A stretch of DNA of 64,000 nt. Source: Deinococcus humi (GTDB lineage: Bacteria; Deinococcota; Deinococci; Deinococcales; Deinococcaceae). Location: contig NZ_JACHFL010000017.1 of the NCBI RefSeq assembly GCF_014201875.1, positions 1 to 64,000 on the forward strand. Direction: 5' to 3'. Both the position numbers and the translations under genes were made by a program. The notes under the pieces are model-generated. The model made no database searches. It worked only from the letters and a program-made list of their open reading frames with translations, and was not told where the DNA came from. This document shows positions 8,353 to 17,110 of this stretch, piece by piece (the stretch's first letter is position 1; each line of letters starts with the position of its first letter).

Positions 8353-8787
8353 TCAGGTCGGTTGAACGATGTTTCGCCACCCGCTGGGGGGCGCGGTCGT
8401 TCGGGTCAAGGCAGCCGGCACCACATGAACGGGAACGCTGGCATGAAACGCCAGCTCCCGGGCCACCGAACTCAGGGAGCCTGAGCGGCCCTGTCCGGTG
8501 GCCCCCACGACAATCAGGTCGGCGCGCTGCTCCGAGAGGCAGGTGAGGATGCTGCTGACCACACCCTCCGGCGCGCAGTGGCGGGTCAGCAAAGTGGGGG
8601 GACGCCGTGCGTAACGGCGGAGGCGTTCCAGCTGCACCTGAGCTTCCTCCGGATCGGCGGCGGGGCCCTCCAGCAGATGGAGCAATGTGAGCTGTCCTCC
8701 CAGCGCCCGGACAAGATCACAGGCGTGTCTGGTCGCCAGGTCACTCACAGCGCTGAAGTCGGTGGGGACGAGGACATGGCGGTACAC
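8353..8787 (-). CDS. Universal stress protein (UspA family)
   Basis: A 144-residue Usp protein: MYRHVLVPTDFSAVSDLATR, then a nucleotide-binding loop GATGQGRSGSLSSVARELAF that keeps the G-2x-G-9x-(S) pattern of ATP-binding members, then VPVHVVPA. It starts at a GTG 12 nt after an AGGAGG sequence. It is divergent from the BTAD regulator at 8930, and a 10-bp palindrome lies between the two. Likely role: stress survival, as a dimer or heterodimer with the adjacent Usp. Confidence 0.88.
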   Translation of the reverse strand: MYRHVLVPTDFSAVSDLATRHACDLVRALGGQLTLLHLLEGPAADPEEAQVQLERLRRYARRPPTLLTRHCAPEGVVSSILTCLSEQRADLIVVGATGQGRSGSLSSVARELAFHASVPVHVVPAALTRTTAPPSGWRNIVQPT

Positions 8788-8840
8788 GATTTTTCTGTTC
8801 CTCCTGATGAAGCCATCTTCATCGTTGCTTTAGTGAAGCC

Positions 8841-8866
8841 GTCACATTAATGTAATATTAAAGCAG
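8841..8866. promoter_or_regulatory. AT-rich palindromic region between divergent genes
   Basis: ACATTAATGT (8844-8853) is a perfect 10-bp palindrome, followed by the -10-like TAATAT (8853-8858). It sits in the 142-bp gap between a Usp gene (minus) and the BTAD regulator (plus), so it is a plausible shared operator/promoter. Confidence 0.4.
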
Positions 8867-8929
8867 CTAGGCTTTTGTGGACCACGTTGCCGTCTCCGGG
8901 GGCGTTCAAACTTCTTCCTGAGGTAATTC

Positions 8930-9775
8930 ATGACCACCATGCCCACTTTGAGTCTGCGTTCCCTCGGGCGCACCGAAATCCTCCGTGAAGGCCAGCCCGT
9001 GAAGTGGTGTGCGGAAAGTGCCCGTGACCTGGTGCTCTTCTTGCTGTCCAGCCCCGAAGGCCAGACCCGGGACGAAATCATCGACGCCATCTGGCATGAG
9101 GACCCCACCGCCCGCAGCGGCAACCGCTTCCGCGTGACCCTCCACCGCGCCCGCACTGCTCTGGGCAGCCTGGAGAGCATCACCGAGGAGTACGGCGCCT
9201 ACCGGCTCTCCGACGATGTACTGCGTGCCAGCGATGTGTTTACCCTGTACGCGTCACTCGGCCAGGCCGAGAGTACAGAGGGCGACGCCCGCTTCTTCTC
9301 GCTGAGCCAGGCGATTGAGGCCTATACCGGGGATTTTCTGCCGCACATCCAGGCAGACTGGGCCCAGACGGCCCGGGAAGAACATCGCGCGGCTTACACC
9401 CGGGCGTGCATCGAGCGCTCCGTGCTGCACTGCGAGCACCTGCACTGTGATCTGGCCGTCCGTGATCTGGTGGCGGCTCTGCGGGCTGATCCGTTCATCG
9501 GTGAGAACTACCACCAGAAACTGATGACCTGCCTCTCGGTGGTGGAAGGCAAGTACGCGGCCACGGAGCATTACCGCCGCTTCGTGAAGTTCCTGCATGA
9601 CGACCTGAGTGATACGCCCATGCCGGAGACGGTTGAGCTGGCGGAGCAGGTCAAGGCGGGCGAGCGGATCTGCCAGCGGGGGGAGCGGGAGGATGCGCCG
9701 CTGACCCACAATTGCCCGCTGACGAGTGATGGTCGTTGTCCCGGACATTACGCGGAACTGCTCCAGCTGGCGTAG
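8930..9775 (+). CDS. BTAD/SARP-type regulator with Cys/His-rich tail
   Basis: A 281-residue protein with a winged-helix DNA-binding domain (residues 1-95, FLLSSPEGQTRDEIIDAIW then SGNRFRVTLHRARTALG) followed by a bacterial transcriptional activation domain of TPR-like helices (about 100-240, AIEAYTGDFLPHIQADW, YHQKLMTCLSVVEGKYAATE). This is the SARP architecture. The last 35 residues hold Cys248, His260, Cys262, Cys270 and His273, an arrangement that could bind a metal or respond to redox state. It is followed by a terminator and then a multicopper oxidase, so copper or oxidant sensing is a reasonable guess but not shown. A TGAGGT Shine-Dalgarno precedes ATG 8930. Confidence 0.8.
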   Translation: MTTMPTLSLRSLGRTEILREGQPVKWCAESARDLVLFLLSSPEGQTRDEIIDAIWHEDPTARSGNRFRVTLHRARTALGSLESITEEYGAYRLSDDVLRASDVFTLYASLGQAESTEGDARFFSLSQAIEAYTGDFLPHIQADWAQTAREEHRAAYTRACIERSVLHCEHLHCDLAVRDLVAALRADPFIGENYHQKLMTCLSVVEGKYAATEHYRRFVKFLHDDLSDTPMPETVELAEQVKAGERICQRGEREDAPLTHNCPLTSDGRCPGHYAELLQLA

Positions 9776-9890
9776 TTCCGACGCACTGAAGGATGCCGGC
9801 TGCAGTGCCAGCCCTGGTTCCCATCGGTCTCAGCGCCAAGCGCCATCATTTGCTCCGAGAGACCCTCAACTCATGCGCTTCAACACACCG

Positions 9891-9920
9891 GCGGAAGGAG
9901 ACCCTTGGGTCTCCTTCCGC
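9891..9920 (+). terminator. Perfect 14-bp hairpin after the BTAD gene
   Basis: GCGGAAGGAGACCC (9891-9904) pairs perfectly with GGGTCTCCTTCCGC (9907-9920), leaving two unpaired bases. TCCATTTGTC follows. It is placed to end transcription of the BTAD gene before the multicopper oxidase. Between it and 10123 there is only a leader sequence. Confidence 0.65.
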
Positions 9921-10122
9921 TCCATTTGTCGATAGAGATGTTCCGGTTCGAGTGGTGTGCGCGCCACCTGAAAAGTTCGGGCCGGGCGTCCGCGTGGATC
10001 AATGTGAGACCCGGCCACGAAAGCGGGTTGCCCCCTCACGCGCCACACGCCTTCAGACACAACGTTTTGTTCCGCTGCCCCGCTCCGTAACGCCCTCGTA
10101 ACTCGGGGGGAGGAGGCTTCAC

Positions 10123-11658
10123 GTGTCACCAGAGCGCCTGCGCTCCCCACCTCTCCCCCGGAGTTCCCGAATGAACATTCAAATCGCCGCCCGCCGCGCC
10201 AAAACCGTTTCTATCACCCTCCTCATCCTCAGTGTCGCCCTGACCACCGGCTTCCTCGCTTCCGCCCGCTCGAATACGCCGGGCACCGCCGGCAGCGAGG
10301 GTCTCACCTCCGCCAACGCCATCGTGTCGCGCTTCAAGCAGGCTGGCAACCGCACGGTCCCTGTGCAGGCGGCCACGGGCCAGCGGCGCGAATTTACCAT
10401 TGAAGTGCACCAGATCAAGGCCGAAATCGCGCCCGGTGTCCAGGTCGAGCAGTGGGCCTTCGGGTTCCCTGGACAGCCGGCCTCCGTGCCTGGACCCGCA
10501 CTGGTCGTGCAACAGGGCGATCACGTGGTCATCCACTTCAAGAACACTCACGACCAGCCGCACACCCTTCACCTGCATGGGATCGACCGGCTGTCTCAGG
10601 AAATGGACGGTCTGACCGAGGTTCTGCCCGGCCAGGAAAGCACCTACGAATTTGTCGCCACAGAAACCGGCACCTTCGGGTACCACTGCCACTTCCAGAC
10701 CTACCTGCACGCCGACATGGGCATGTACGGTGCGATCATCGTCGAGCCCAAAAACCCACAGGAGAAAATCTGGAAAGACGAGCACGCCATCATCCTCGAT
10801 GAATGGGACAGCCGCCAGGACCCCCACGCCGCCATCCACAAGAGCGAACCCAACTACTTCCTGATCAACGGCAAGTCGTTCCCGCTCATTCCCGACATCA
10901 CCATTCCGGACGGCCAGACCGACCTGATCCGGGTGGCAAACTTCGGAGAGGAAGTGCACAGCCTGCACATGCACGGCAACAGCTTCCTGATGCTGGATAA
11001 GGACGGGTTCTCCCTGCCGGAGCCGGTGCAGCAGGACACCCTGCTGATCGGACCCGGCGAACGCATCGACATTCTGGTCAAGGGCCGTGACGGGGACTTC
11101 CCCTTCCACGATCACATCGTCAAGGACGTCACGAACAACGGCATCTACCCCGGCGGCATCCACGTCATGATCAAGGGTGGACCAGCCTTGAACGCCCAGG
11201 GTGCCCTGATGGGGGCTGATGCCGGTGGGCACAGCCACGGCGCAGGGACGCCCGCCCAGCACGGAGATGACAGCCACGGCGGGCAGGCCAGCACGCCGGC
11301 GCCGACCTACGGGCATGACAGCCCCGCGCACAACGACGAGTTTGATCACCTGCCAGAAGGTTCTCCCGTCAGAGTGGTGAACATTGCCAGCTTCGCCTTC
11401 GATCAGAAGGAGCTGCATGTCAAAGCCGGAACCAAGGTGGCCTGGGTCAACCGGGATGCGGTGGGCCACAGCGTGACCTCGGGGCTGCCGGGCGGCGATC
11501 CGAAAACACGGGCGTTCGATTCGTCAAACGAAGCGAAGGGCACACCGACGATGCTGGCACAGGGCGAAGCCTGGACGTACACCTTTACCAAGAAGGGCAC
11601 GTACGAGTACTACTGCCTGCCGCACACCAACATGGTCGCCAAAGTCATTGTGGAGTGA
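10123..11658 (+). CDS. Multicopper oxidase with extra C-terminal cupredoxin domain
   Basis: An exported copper protein of 511 residues (495 if ATG 10171 is used). A hydrophobic segment (SITLLILSVALTTGFLASA) forms the signal peptide. Domain 1 carries HTLHLHG and YHCHFQTYLHADMGM, giving type-1 ligands and part of the type-2/3 site. Domain 2 carries HSLHMHGNSF and FHDHIV, as in two-domain laccase/nitrite-reductase-like oxidases. A His-rich linker (GGHSHGAGTPAQHGDDSHGG and more) joins a separate plastocyanin-like domain ending YYCLPHTNMVAKV with its own Cys/His/Met site and upstream GHS. GTG 10123 has a very strong GGGAGGAGG Shine-Dalgarno. Likely role: cuprous/metal oxidation or phenol oxidation in the envelope. 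Confidence 0.85.
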   Translation: MSPERLRSPPLPRSSRMNIQIAARRAKTVSITLLILSVALTTGFLASARSNTPGTAGSEGLTSANAIVSRFKQAGNRTVPVQAATGQRREFTIEVHQIKAEIAPGVQVEQWAFGFPGQPASVPGPALVVQQGDHVVIHFKNTHDQPHTLHLHGIDRLSQEMDGLTEVLPGQESTYEFVATETGTFGYHCHFQTYLHADMGMYGAIIVEPKNPQEKIWKDEHAIILDEWDSRQDPHAAIHKSEPNYFLINGKSFPLIPDITIPDGQTDLIRVANFGEEVHSLHMHGNSFLMLDKDGFSLPEPVQQDTLLIGPGERIDILVKGRDGDFPFHDHIVKDVTNNGIYPGGIHVMIKGGPALNAQGALMGADAGGHSHGAGTPAQHGDDSHGGQASTPAPTYGHDSPAHNDEFDHLPEGSPVRVVNIASFAFDQKELHVKAGTKVAWVNRDAVGHSVTSGLPGGDPKTRAFDSSNEAKGTPTMLAQGEAWTYTFTKKGTYEYYCLPHTNMVAKVIVE

Positions 11659-11667
11659 GGCAAGAGG

Positions 11668-11703
11668 AAGGTGTGGGCGGGGCACTGGCCCCGCCCACAC
11701 CTT
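11668..11703 (+). terminator. Strong bidirectional-looking hairpin after the multicopper oxidase
   Basis: AAGGTGTGGGCGGGGC (11668-11683) and GCCCCGCCCACACCTT (11688-11703) form a perfect 16-bp stem with loop ACTG, starting 10 nt after the stop codon. Confidence 0.8.
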
Positions 11704-12650
11704 GTCAGCGTGCGACGCGCAGCAGGAAAGGTCCGTTTTCCTCAGGAACAGTGTGACACCAGCGCAGCAGGTCCTTTTCGGGTCGAGATAGCTTGACCGG
11801 CATCAACGCGAAGGCGCGCTCCGGCCAAGGCTGCTACCCGCCATGCGAGTGGCTACGAGTGGTTCGCGACACATCGTCATAAGTGCAGAACGTGATGAAA
11901 CGCGAGCGAGATACGTGCACGGCGTTTTCAACCCACTCCTGCACTTGAGCTCGCTCCCCAGTGATTGTGGACGGCTGGCGTGGATTGACGCTCGGATCGC
12001 CCGCGCATACACCGGTAGACCTCTGGCGGCACCTCTGACACGGCGGGCGGGCGAGTTCCGATCACCAGACGAACCATCACGGCCGTCTTGCAGAACGGAT
12101 CTTGTCCTTCCACTTCGAATACAAGATCGAGTGGCTCAACGAATAGGAGAGGGCCCCGGCCGTACGCTGCCGCTCGGTGAGCCCCGGATAGCACCGGACG
12201 GAGGCCGACCACGGTAACCCTGATTCCAACCATGCAGCGCCTCCTCTCCAGGCCACGGTCGCCCGCCCGTGGCCGCTTGTGCTCCCGTATCCCGTATGCC
12301 CCGGTTAACCGCTGCCCCGGCCTCGCCCATGGCGGTGGCAAGCGGCCACGCAGCGCACGCGTACCGAATTCGTTGGCGGTGACCCTTGCCTTGTGGCCCT
12401 CGCGCCCCTTGTCTTCGTCGGTGACCCCGTGGGACTTCACGCACCCTGCGTAGACCGCTGCCGGTCAGGGCCAGGCGGCACGCCTCCAGTATGGGCCTCT
12501 GCTCTCGCTTCATCGCACAGGGAGATTTGGGACGACCCTCGTGCGCTGGATGGGGGGAGGGTGTCCCTCATCCACAGCGAGAAGCGTGCGGTCACCCAGG
12601 GGCCCACGCGCTGCAGTTCGAGGCAGCATTTCCCCATTCCCTCAACAGAA
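11704..12650. other. Long region without a supported gene
   Basis: About 950 bp with open frames on both strands that resemble no family I know. The minus strand around 12200-12500 reads like a scrambled coding remnant (for example EVPRGHRRRQGARGPQGKG), which might be old transposase sequence, but no motif settles it. Confidence 0.4.
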
Positions 12651-12673
12651 GGGGGCACCGAGAAGGTGCCCTC
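12651..12673 (-). terminator. Terminator following the tRNA fragment
   Basis: On the minus strand GAGGGCACC and GGTGCCCCC form a stem with loop TTCTC, followed by TTCTGTT. It lies 2 nt past the tRNA-like 3' end at 12676, the normal position for a tRNA gene terminator. Confidence 0.6.
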
Positions 12674-12675
12674 AA

Positions 12676-12715
12676 GGGTGCGGGTGACCGGGCTCGAACC
12701 GGTCTGGGCGCCGAC
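12676..12715 (-). pseudogene. 3' fragment of a tRNA gene (Leu-like acceptor)
   Basis: Read on the minus strand, ACCGG-TTCGAGC-CCGGT (12703-12687) is a complete T-arm with the invariant TTC. It is followed by the 7-nt acceptor strand CACCCGC, discriminator A and CC(C). The acceptor would pair with GCGGGTG, as in many bacterial tRNA-Leu genes. Upstream sequence offers no anticodon arm or matching 5' acceptor strand, so only the 3' end survives. Such 3' fragments are typical scars of tRNA-targeted integration, or of deletion. Confidence 0.55.
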
Positions 12716-13064
12716 TGGCCGCCCGCTCGTACGTCCGTTTTTTCGAAGGTGGGCGCCTCCCTTCAGCGAAGGTGGACCCCTCGCGTGGCATCAGGGTACG
12801 AAACCTGCGCTGGCGTCCACCGTAGGAGATGTCGCCAGACTTCTGCTCAGGCGGGTTCTGCCGAGTTCAGTGTTTATTCATCCGTGCATGAATTGACAGC
12901 GTTTGCAGTGCAGCCATGTCCCTCCCGACGAGAACTGTGATCACCAGGGCGTGACCGACTGACGTTCGGACCAGGAAGTGCCAGCACGGTCCTGAGCCCG
13001 AGCAAGGCCGCCTGATCTGGGTGGCTGATTTCACGGCAGGTCCGAAGACGCGGAATTGCCTGGC
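12716..13064. other. Intergenic region without a supported gene
   Basis: No family-like reading frame and no strong repeat was seen here. Confidence 0.4.
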
Positions 13065-13733
13065 TCAAGCCTGTTCCCGAAGATCGATGTCTCGCAGGCG
13101 CTGCAGTTGTCCATCTTTGCGAAACGTCATTTCAAACGGCGCAGCTCGAGCAGGCTGCCCGACTGGAAACCAGCCCCGGCCCTCCCTGACCACAATCAAC
13201 AGGCCATCTTGACCTCCCAGAGGCGAGAAGGTCGGACTCTGCTCATGAAAAGCTGAAAGGCCGAAGCGTCGCTCCAGCTCCAGAACAGTCGCCGTCACAT
13301 CGGGAACCACAACGCCCAGTTCGCTGATATGGAGCACACTGGCCGGACCGAAGGGGGCAGGGCTGTCGTTGGTCAGGTCATGACGCGCGATGAATTCCAC
13401 AATGTTCCCGGCAGCGTCCTCAAAATACAGGCTTTCACTGTTCCAGCTCTCGCTGAGCGGGAAGCGGCTGATTCCCGCCGAGTCCTCCAGCAGGGCGACA
13501 CGTCCGCGCAGCCACGCCTCTGCACCGTCCACCTGGTTGCGCGGAATATCCATAGCGAAATGTGAGAAGGTCTCAGGACCGTCGTGCTGGCAGAAGGTGA
13601 GAAGGGTTCGTCCAGCCTGGAAAGTTACGCTCTGGGATGTTCTTCCTACCGCGTCCAGACCGAGCGTGCCGGTGTAAAAGGCATGTTGGATTTCCAGATT
13701 GGTGGTGAACAGGGTCAGGCAGTCAATGTGCAT
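13065..13733 (-). CDS. VOC (glyoxalase/dioxygenase) superfamily protein, two modules
   Basis: A 222-residue protein built of two beta-alpha-beta-beta-beta modules. Module 1 (1-120) begins MHIDCLTLFTTNLEIQHAFY and ends SLYFEDAAGNIVEFIARH, where the Glu of the VOC metal site is expected. Module 2 (about 130-200) begins HISELGVVVPDVTATV. The family includes glyoxalase I, extradiol dioxygenases and resistance proteins; the reaction here is unknown. A GGAAGG Shine-Dalgarno precedes the ATG. Its promoter contains an excellent SoxR box with a 19-bp spacer, so redox-cycling compounds probably induce it. The leader holds a possible 14-codon reading frame at 13809-13765 with its own GGAG. Confidence 0.85.
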   Translation of the reverse strand: MHIDCLTLFTTNLEIQHAFYTGTLGLDAVGRTSQSVTFQAGRTLLTFCQHDGPETFSHFAMDIPRNQVDGAEAWLRGRVALLEDSAGISRFPLSESWNSESLYFEDAAGNIVEFIARHDLTNDSPAPFGPASVLHISELGVVVPDVTATVLELERRFGLSAFHEQSPTFSPLGGQDGLLIVVREGRGWFPVGQPARAAPFEMTFRKDGQLQRLRDIDLREQA

Positions 13734-13836
13734 GGGTGGCCTTCCGGGGGCGAGCGTGCGGCGTTCACAGGGCGGGGCAGCGGGTAGACGGGCTCACGGT
13801 TGGTCTCATGGATGCTCCTCGGCTTTGTCGTCATTC

Positions 13837-13867
13837 AGCTTAAAACCTCAAGTAAAGTTGAGGTCAA
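13837..13867 (-). promoter_or_regulatory. soxR box: SoxR-controlled promoter
   Basis: On the minus strand TTGACC (-35, 13867-13862) and TAAGCT (-10, 13842-13837) are separated by 19 bp, the over-long spacing that MerR-family activators correct. The spacer holds the 18-bp dyad CCTCAACTTTACTTGAGG (13863-13846), which closely matches the enterobacterial soxS promoter operator. It points at the VOC gene; soxR lies on the other side. Confidence 0.85.
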
Positions 13868-13884
13868 GCCCCTGGAGGTGCTGT

Positions 13885-14406
13885 ATGCCCTTACCCGCTC
13901 CCGACTGGACCCCCGCCCAACTGGCCAAACGCAGCGGCCTGAACGTTTCCGCGCTGCACTTTTACGAGCGTGAGGGCCTGATCGACAGCACCCGCACCGC
14001 GGGCAACCAACGCCGCTATGCGCGCGACACGGTGCGGCGACTGGCTTTCATCCGCGCAGCGGTACGTGTGGGCGTGCCCTTGACCGACATTCGCCTTGCG
14101 CTGACTGGCCTTCCCGCCGGACGCACCCCGACAGCGGCAGACTGGGAACAGCTCTCGGAAAGCTGGCGCGCCGAACTTGACACCCGGATTGCCATGCTGA
14201 CCCGGCTACGCGACGATCTGGGCGGGTGCATCCGTTGCGGTTGTTTGTCGCTGGAGCGTTGCGCGCTGTTCAATCCGGGCGACGAGTATGGGGGGCGGCA
14301 TCCGGGGAGAAATACACTGGTGCAAACATGGGCGGGCTCCATTGCGCGTCACCAGTCATCCGGTGCTGAAGGCAAAGGTGGCTCCGCTGAAGCTCCTGAC
14401 CCCTGA
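13885..14406 (+). CDS. soxR: Redox-sensitive transcriptional activator SoxR
   Basis: A MerR-family regulator of 173 residues. The N-terminal helix-turn-helix (APDWTPAQLAKRSGLNVSAL, FYEREGLI, NQRRYARDTVRRLAFI) is followed by a dimerisation helix and Cys115, Cys118, Cys120 and Cys126 in GCIRCGCLSLERCALFNPGD. This is the C-x2-C-x-C-x5-C site that holds the [2Fe-2S] cluster of SoxR. ATG 13885 gives the usual SoxR start. About 30 residues after GDEYGGRHPGR are not typical of the family (usual length about 150), suggesting that a frameshift or junction has replaced the original stop. Its operator lies 20-40 bp upstream and drives the divergent VOC gene. Confidence 0.92.
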   Translation: MPLPAPDWTPAQLAKRSGLNVSALHFYEREGLIDSTRTAGNQRRYARDTVRRLAFIRAAVRVGVPLTDIRLALTGLPAGRTPTAADWEQLSESWRAELDTRIAMLTRLRDDLGGCIRCGCLSLERCALFNPGDEYGGRHPGRNTLVQTWAGSIARHQSSGAEGKGGSAEAPDP

Positions 14407-15104
14407 GCGTCGTCCCATGCTCGGCAAGTACGCTCTCAAGGCCGGCTGGGTTCTTTGGGGTGGAGGCCAGTCCAAGTCCGGCTACGGTCATGGAGATCAC
14501 TGCAGTGGTTGGTTTCGGAGAAGTCAAGGAGTCACAACAAGGTGAGCGACCTGAACGTCAGGCCAGCTGCTGGACGGTTTCTTGCCGCGTCCTGAAGGCG
14601 GCTTCGCGGTGATGGTCAGTCATATGTCGATGTCTGCTTGGTCCCGGGCGTCCCCAGGCGGCCAAGGTGAAGGGATGGCCCAGCAGGTCACCTTGAGCAC
14701 GGTCACCGCCCAAGAGACGTCCTGCCGTGAATGGCTCGGTCGTCTCAACCCTCGGCCACGACCTGCGGATGGGTCCCCTCTGAAGAGGACAGTCCGGCGC
14801 GCTCACCCCTGGTGCACTGTACGGCCTGATGCCGCTCCCGGTCAGCGGGCCAGCCGTTCTGTTCAATCTGGTGGTCCGCCGAAGGCAAGCGAGACAGCCT
14901 GAAGATTCCTCAGGACCTCAGCCGGGAGAGTGCCGCTCACCAGCGGCCAGCCCCGAGGCCAGCGTCGGTGGACTGACCGCCATCGCCAGCACCTGCAGGA
15001 CGCGCCCTGGTCCGGCCATGCCCGCCCGGCTGGCTTGACCGGGTGCCCGCGCTCCTCGTTTGACCTTGGCTGCCCCGTTTCCTGGATCGCTGCAGTCCTT
15101 GCGC
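14407..15104. other. Long region without a supported gene
   Basis: About 700 bp between soxR and the convergent peroxiredoxin gene. Frames on both strands show no recognisable motif. It may hold decayed coding sequence, but I cannot identify it. Confidence 0.4.
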
Positions 15105-15626
15105 TCAGTTGACCTCTGCAGGCGCCCGGCGCCTGAGATACTGCACGTGGCGCAGCGTGTCATGCGCCACCAAGCGGCCCACCGCACCACTGGAGTACAC
15201 GGCGAGCGCCACCTTGCCGTCAGGCTGCAGGAGAAAGCCTGTGGACTGCAAGATGGGCGGATCGCCCAGAACATACGCGCCGGTTGAGGCGGCCACCTGG
15301 TGCGCGTCAGCGCCCCACAGGACGGGGAACGTCAGACCATACAGCTCGGCGGTGCGCTGAGCCTGGGCCTTCGGATCTGTCGAAAGGGCCACCACGCGCG
15401 CCCCCGCCTGCTCAAACCCGGCCGAGCGCTTCTGGAAATCAAGCAGCTGCCAGCGGCTGTAGCCGCAGCCATGCCCGCGGTAAAAGAGCACCACGCCCCA
15501 GAACCCAGCGAGATGATCCGGCAGAGTCAATGGCCCACCACCCACCTGTGCGGCCCGCAAGGAAGGAAAGGACGCCCCAGGCTGTAGAGGCGCGTGGCCC
15601 TGGCGGTCCTTGGGAGACAAACTCAT
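15105..15626 (-). CDS. Peroxiredoxin-like (AhpC/TSA, redoxin) protein
   Basis: A 173-residue thioredoxin-fold protein. The N-terminus (LQPGASFPSL, GPLTLPDHLAGFWGVVLFYR) leads to GHGCGYSRWQLLDFQ, which has one Cys at the position of the peroxidatic residue but Ser instead of the second Cys of CPYC-type redoxins. Then come VVALSTDPKAQAQRTAELYG and FPVLWGADAHQVAASTGAY, typical of AhpC/TSA proteins. ATG 15626 follows GAGGTG; the longer frame to 15764 lacks domain sequence. It lies downstream of the flavin reductase and molybdopterin oxidoreductase genes (124 bp gap) and may share their transcript. Likely function: peroxide detoxification. Confidence 0.8.
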   Translation of the reverse strand: MSLSPKDRQGHAPLQPGASFPSLRAAQVGGGPLTLPDHLAGFWGVVLFYRGHGCGYSRWQLLDFQKRSAGFEQAGARVVALSTDPKAQAQRTAELYGLTFPVLWGADAHQVAASTGAYVLGDPPILQSTGFLLQPDGKVALAVYSSGAVGRLVAHDTLRHVQYLRRRAPAEVN

Positions 15627-15750
15627 GACGGCCGCTTCACCTCTGCTGGACTCGGCACCGGCCAGAGGGGTGGGCCAGGCAAGTCTTCGCCCGGTGCAGG
15701 GTGGACCGGTTGGAGGAACACGGACATCAAACTGGCCGTCATCCCCCTCG

Positions 15751-16498
15751 TCATGTCCTTTCACCCGAGGGGCCGAACCGCTCAGTCTTGACCCGTTCCA
15801 CTGGGTATCCCAGTTGAATCAGGGGCTCGGCAACCGCCTCGACAAACGGTGCAGAGCCGCACACGAAGGCATGCCCCTCAGGGCCAGCCGGGCCCATGGC
15901 TTCTGCCAGCATGGCGCGGTCAATCCGCCGGCGATACCCGCGCCACTGCGCTGGAACTTCGCGCGTGTACGTCAGGAGGACCTGAAGGCCATCGGCCGCC
16001 GCGTGCCGTTGAGCCAACTCCGCGCCGTAGATCAGGTCCTGCGGCGCGCGGAGCGAATACAACAGCGTGATTGGAATGTCGCTGCCGATTTCAAAGCGGT
16101 GACGAACCATGCTCATGAGCGGCACCACCCCCGAACCGCCAGCAACCAGCAGCACAGGGCCGCCCTGCTCAGCCGTCCAGACGAAGTGTCCACCAATGGG
16201 GCCGCGCACGTCCAGGCGGTCGCCCACCTGCAGTTCGTCGACCAGATATGGACTCACCTCACCGTTCTCGACCCGCTCGACGGTGATCGTGATGAGGTCG
16301 CCGCGCGCCACTGAGGCAATCGAATAACTGCGTGCAGCCTGATAGCCGTCCTCAGCCGTGAGCCGAAGATCCAGGTGCTGCCCCGGGCGATGCCCCGGCC
16401 AACCCGGTACCTGCAGCGTGATGGAACGGGTTCGCGCGTTCTCACGGATGAGAGCCACGGGCTGCGCACTCAACCACGCCGAACGCTGCTGGGGCGCT

Positions 16499-16512
<14 letters not shown>
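15751..16512 (-). CDS. Ferredoxin-NAD(P)H reductase-type flavoprotein
   Basis: A 253-residue reductase of the ferredoxin-NADP reductase superfamily. The FAD-binding domain shows GQHLDLRL and ARSYSIAS (the RxYS motif), then GEVSPYLVDELQVGDRL and GPIGGHFVW. The NAD(P) domain shows LLVAGGSGVVPLMSMVRH and ends HAFVCGSAPFVEAVAEPLI. There is no 2Fe-2S domain. The ATG at 16512 overlaps the stop of the upstream molybdopterin gene by 14 nt, implying translational coupling. It therefore probably passes electrons between NAD(P)H and that enzyme. Confidence 0.88.

Positions 16513-17110
<598 letters not shown>

Noticed and set aside
10126..11469. 447-codon minus-strand frame opposite the multicopper oxidase
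   Set aside because: Antisense shadow: Val/Asp/His-rich, no start signal, and the plus strand encodes complete copper sites.
11928..12513. Possible IS4/IS5-type transposase on the minus strand
   Set aside because: Basic, Arg-rich segments suggested it, but no DDE motif or terminal repeats could be found.
12676..12760. Complete tRNA gene
   Set aside because: Only the T-arm and acceptor 3' strand fit; no anticodon stem, D-arm or pairing 5' acceptor strand could be placed upstream.
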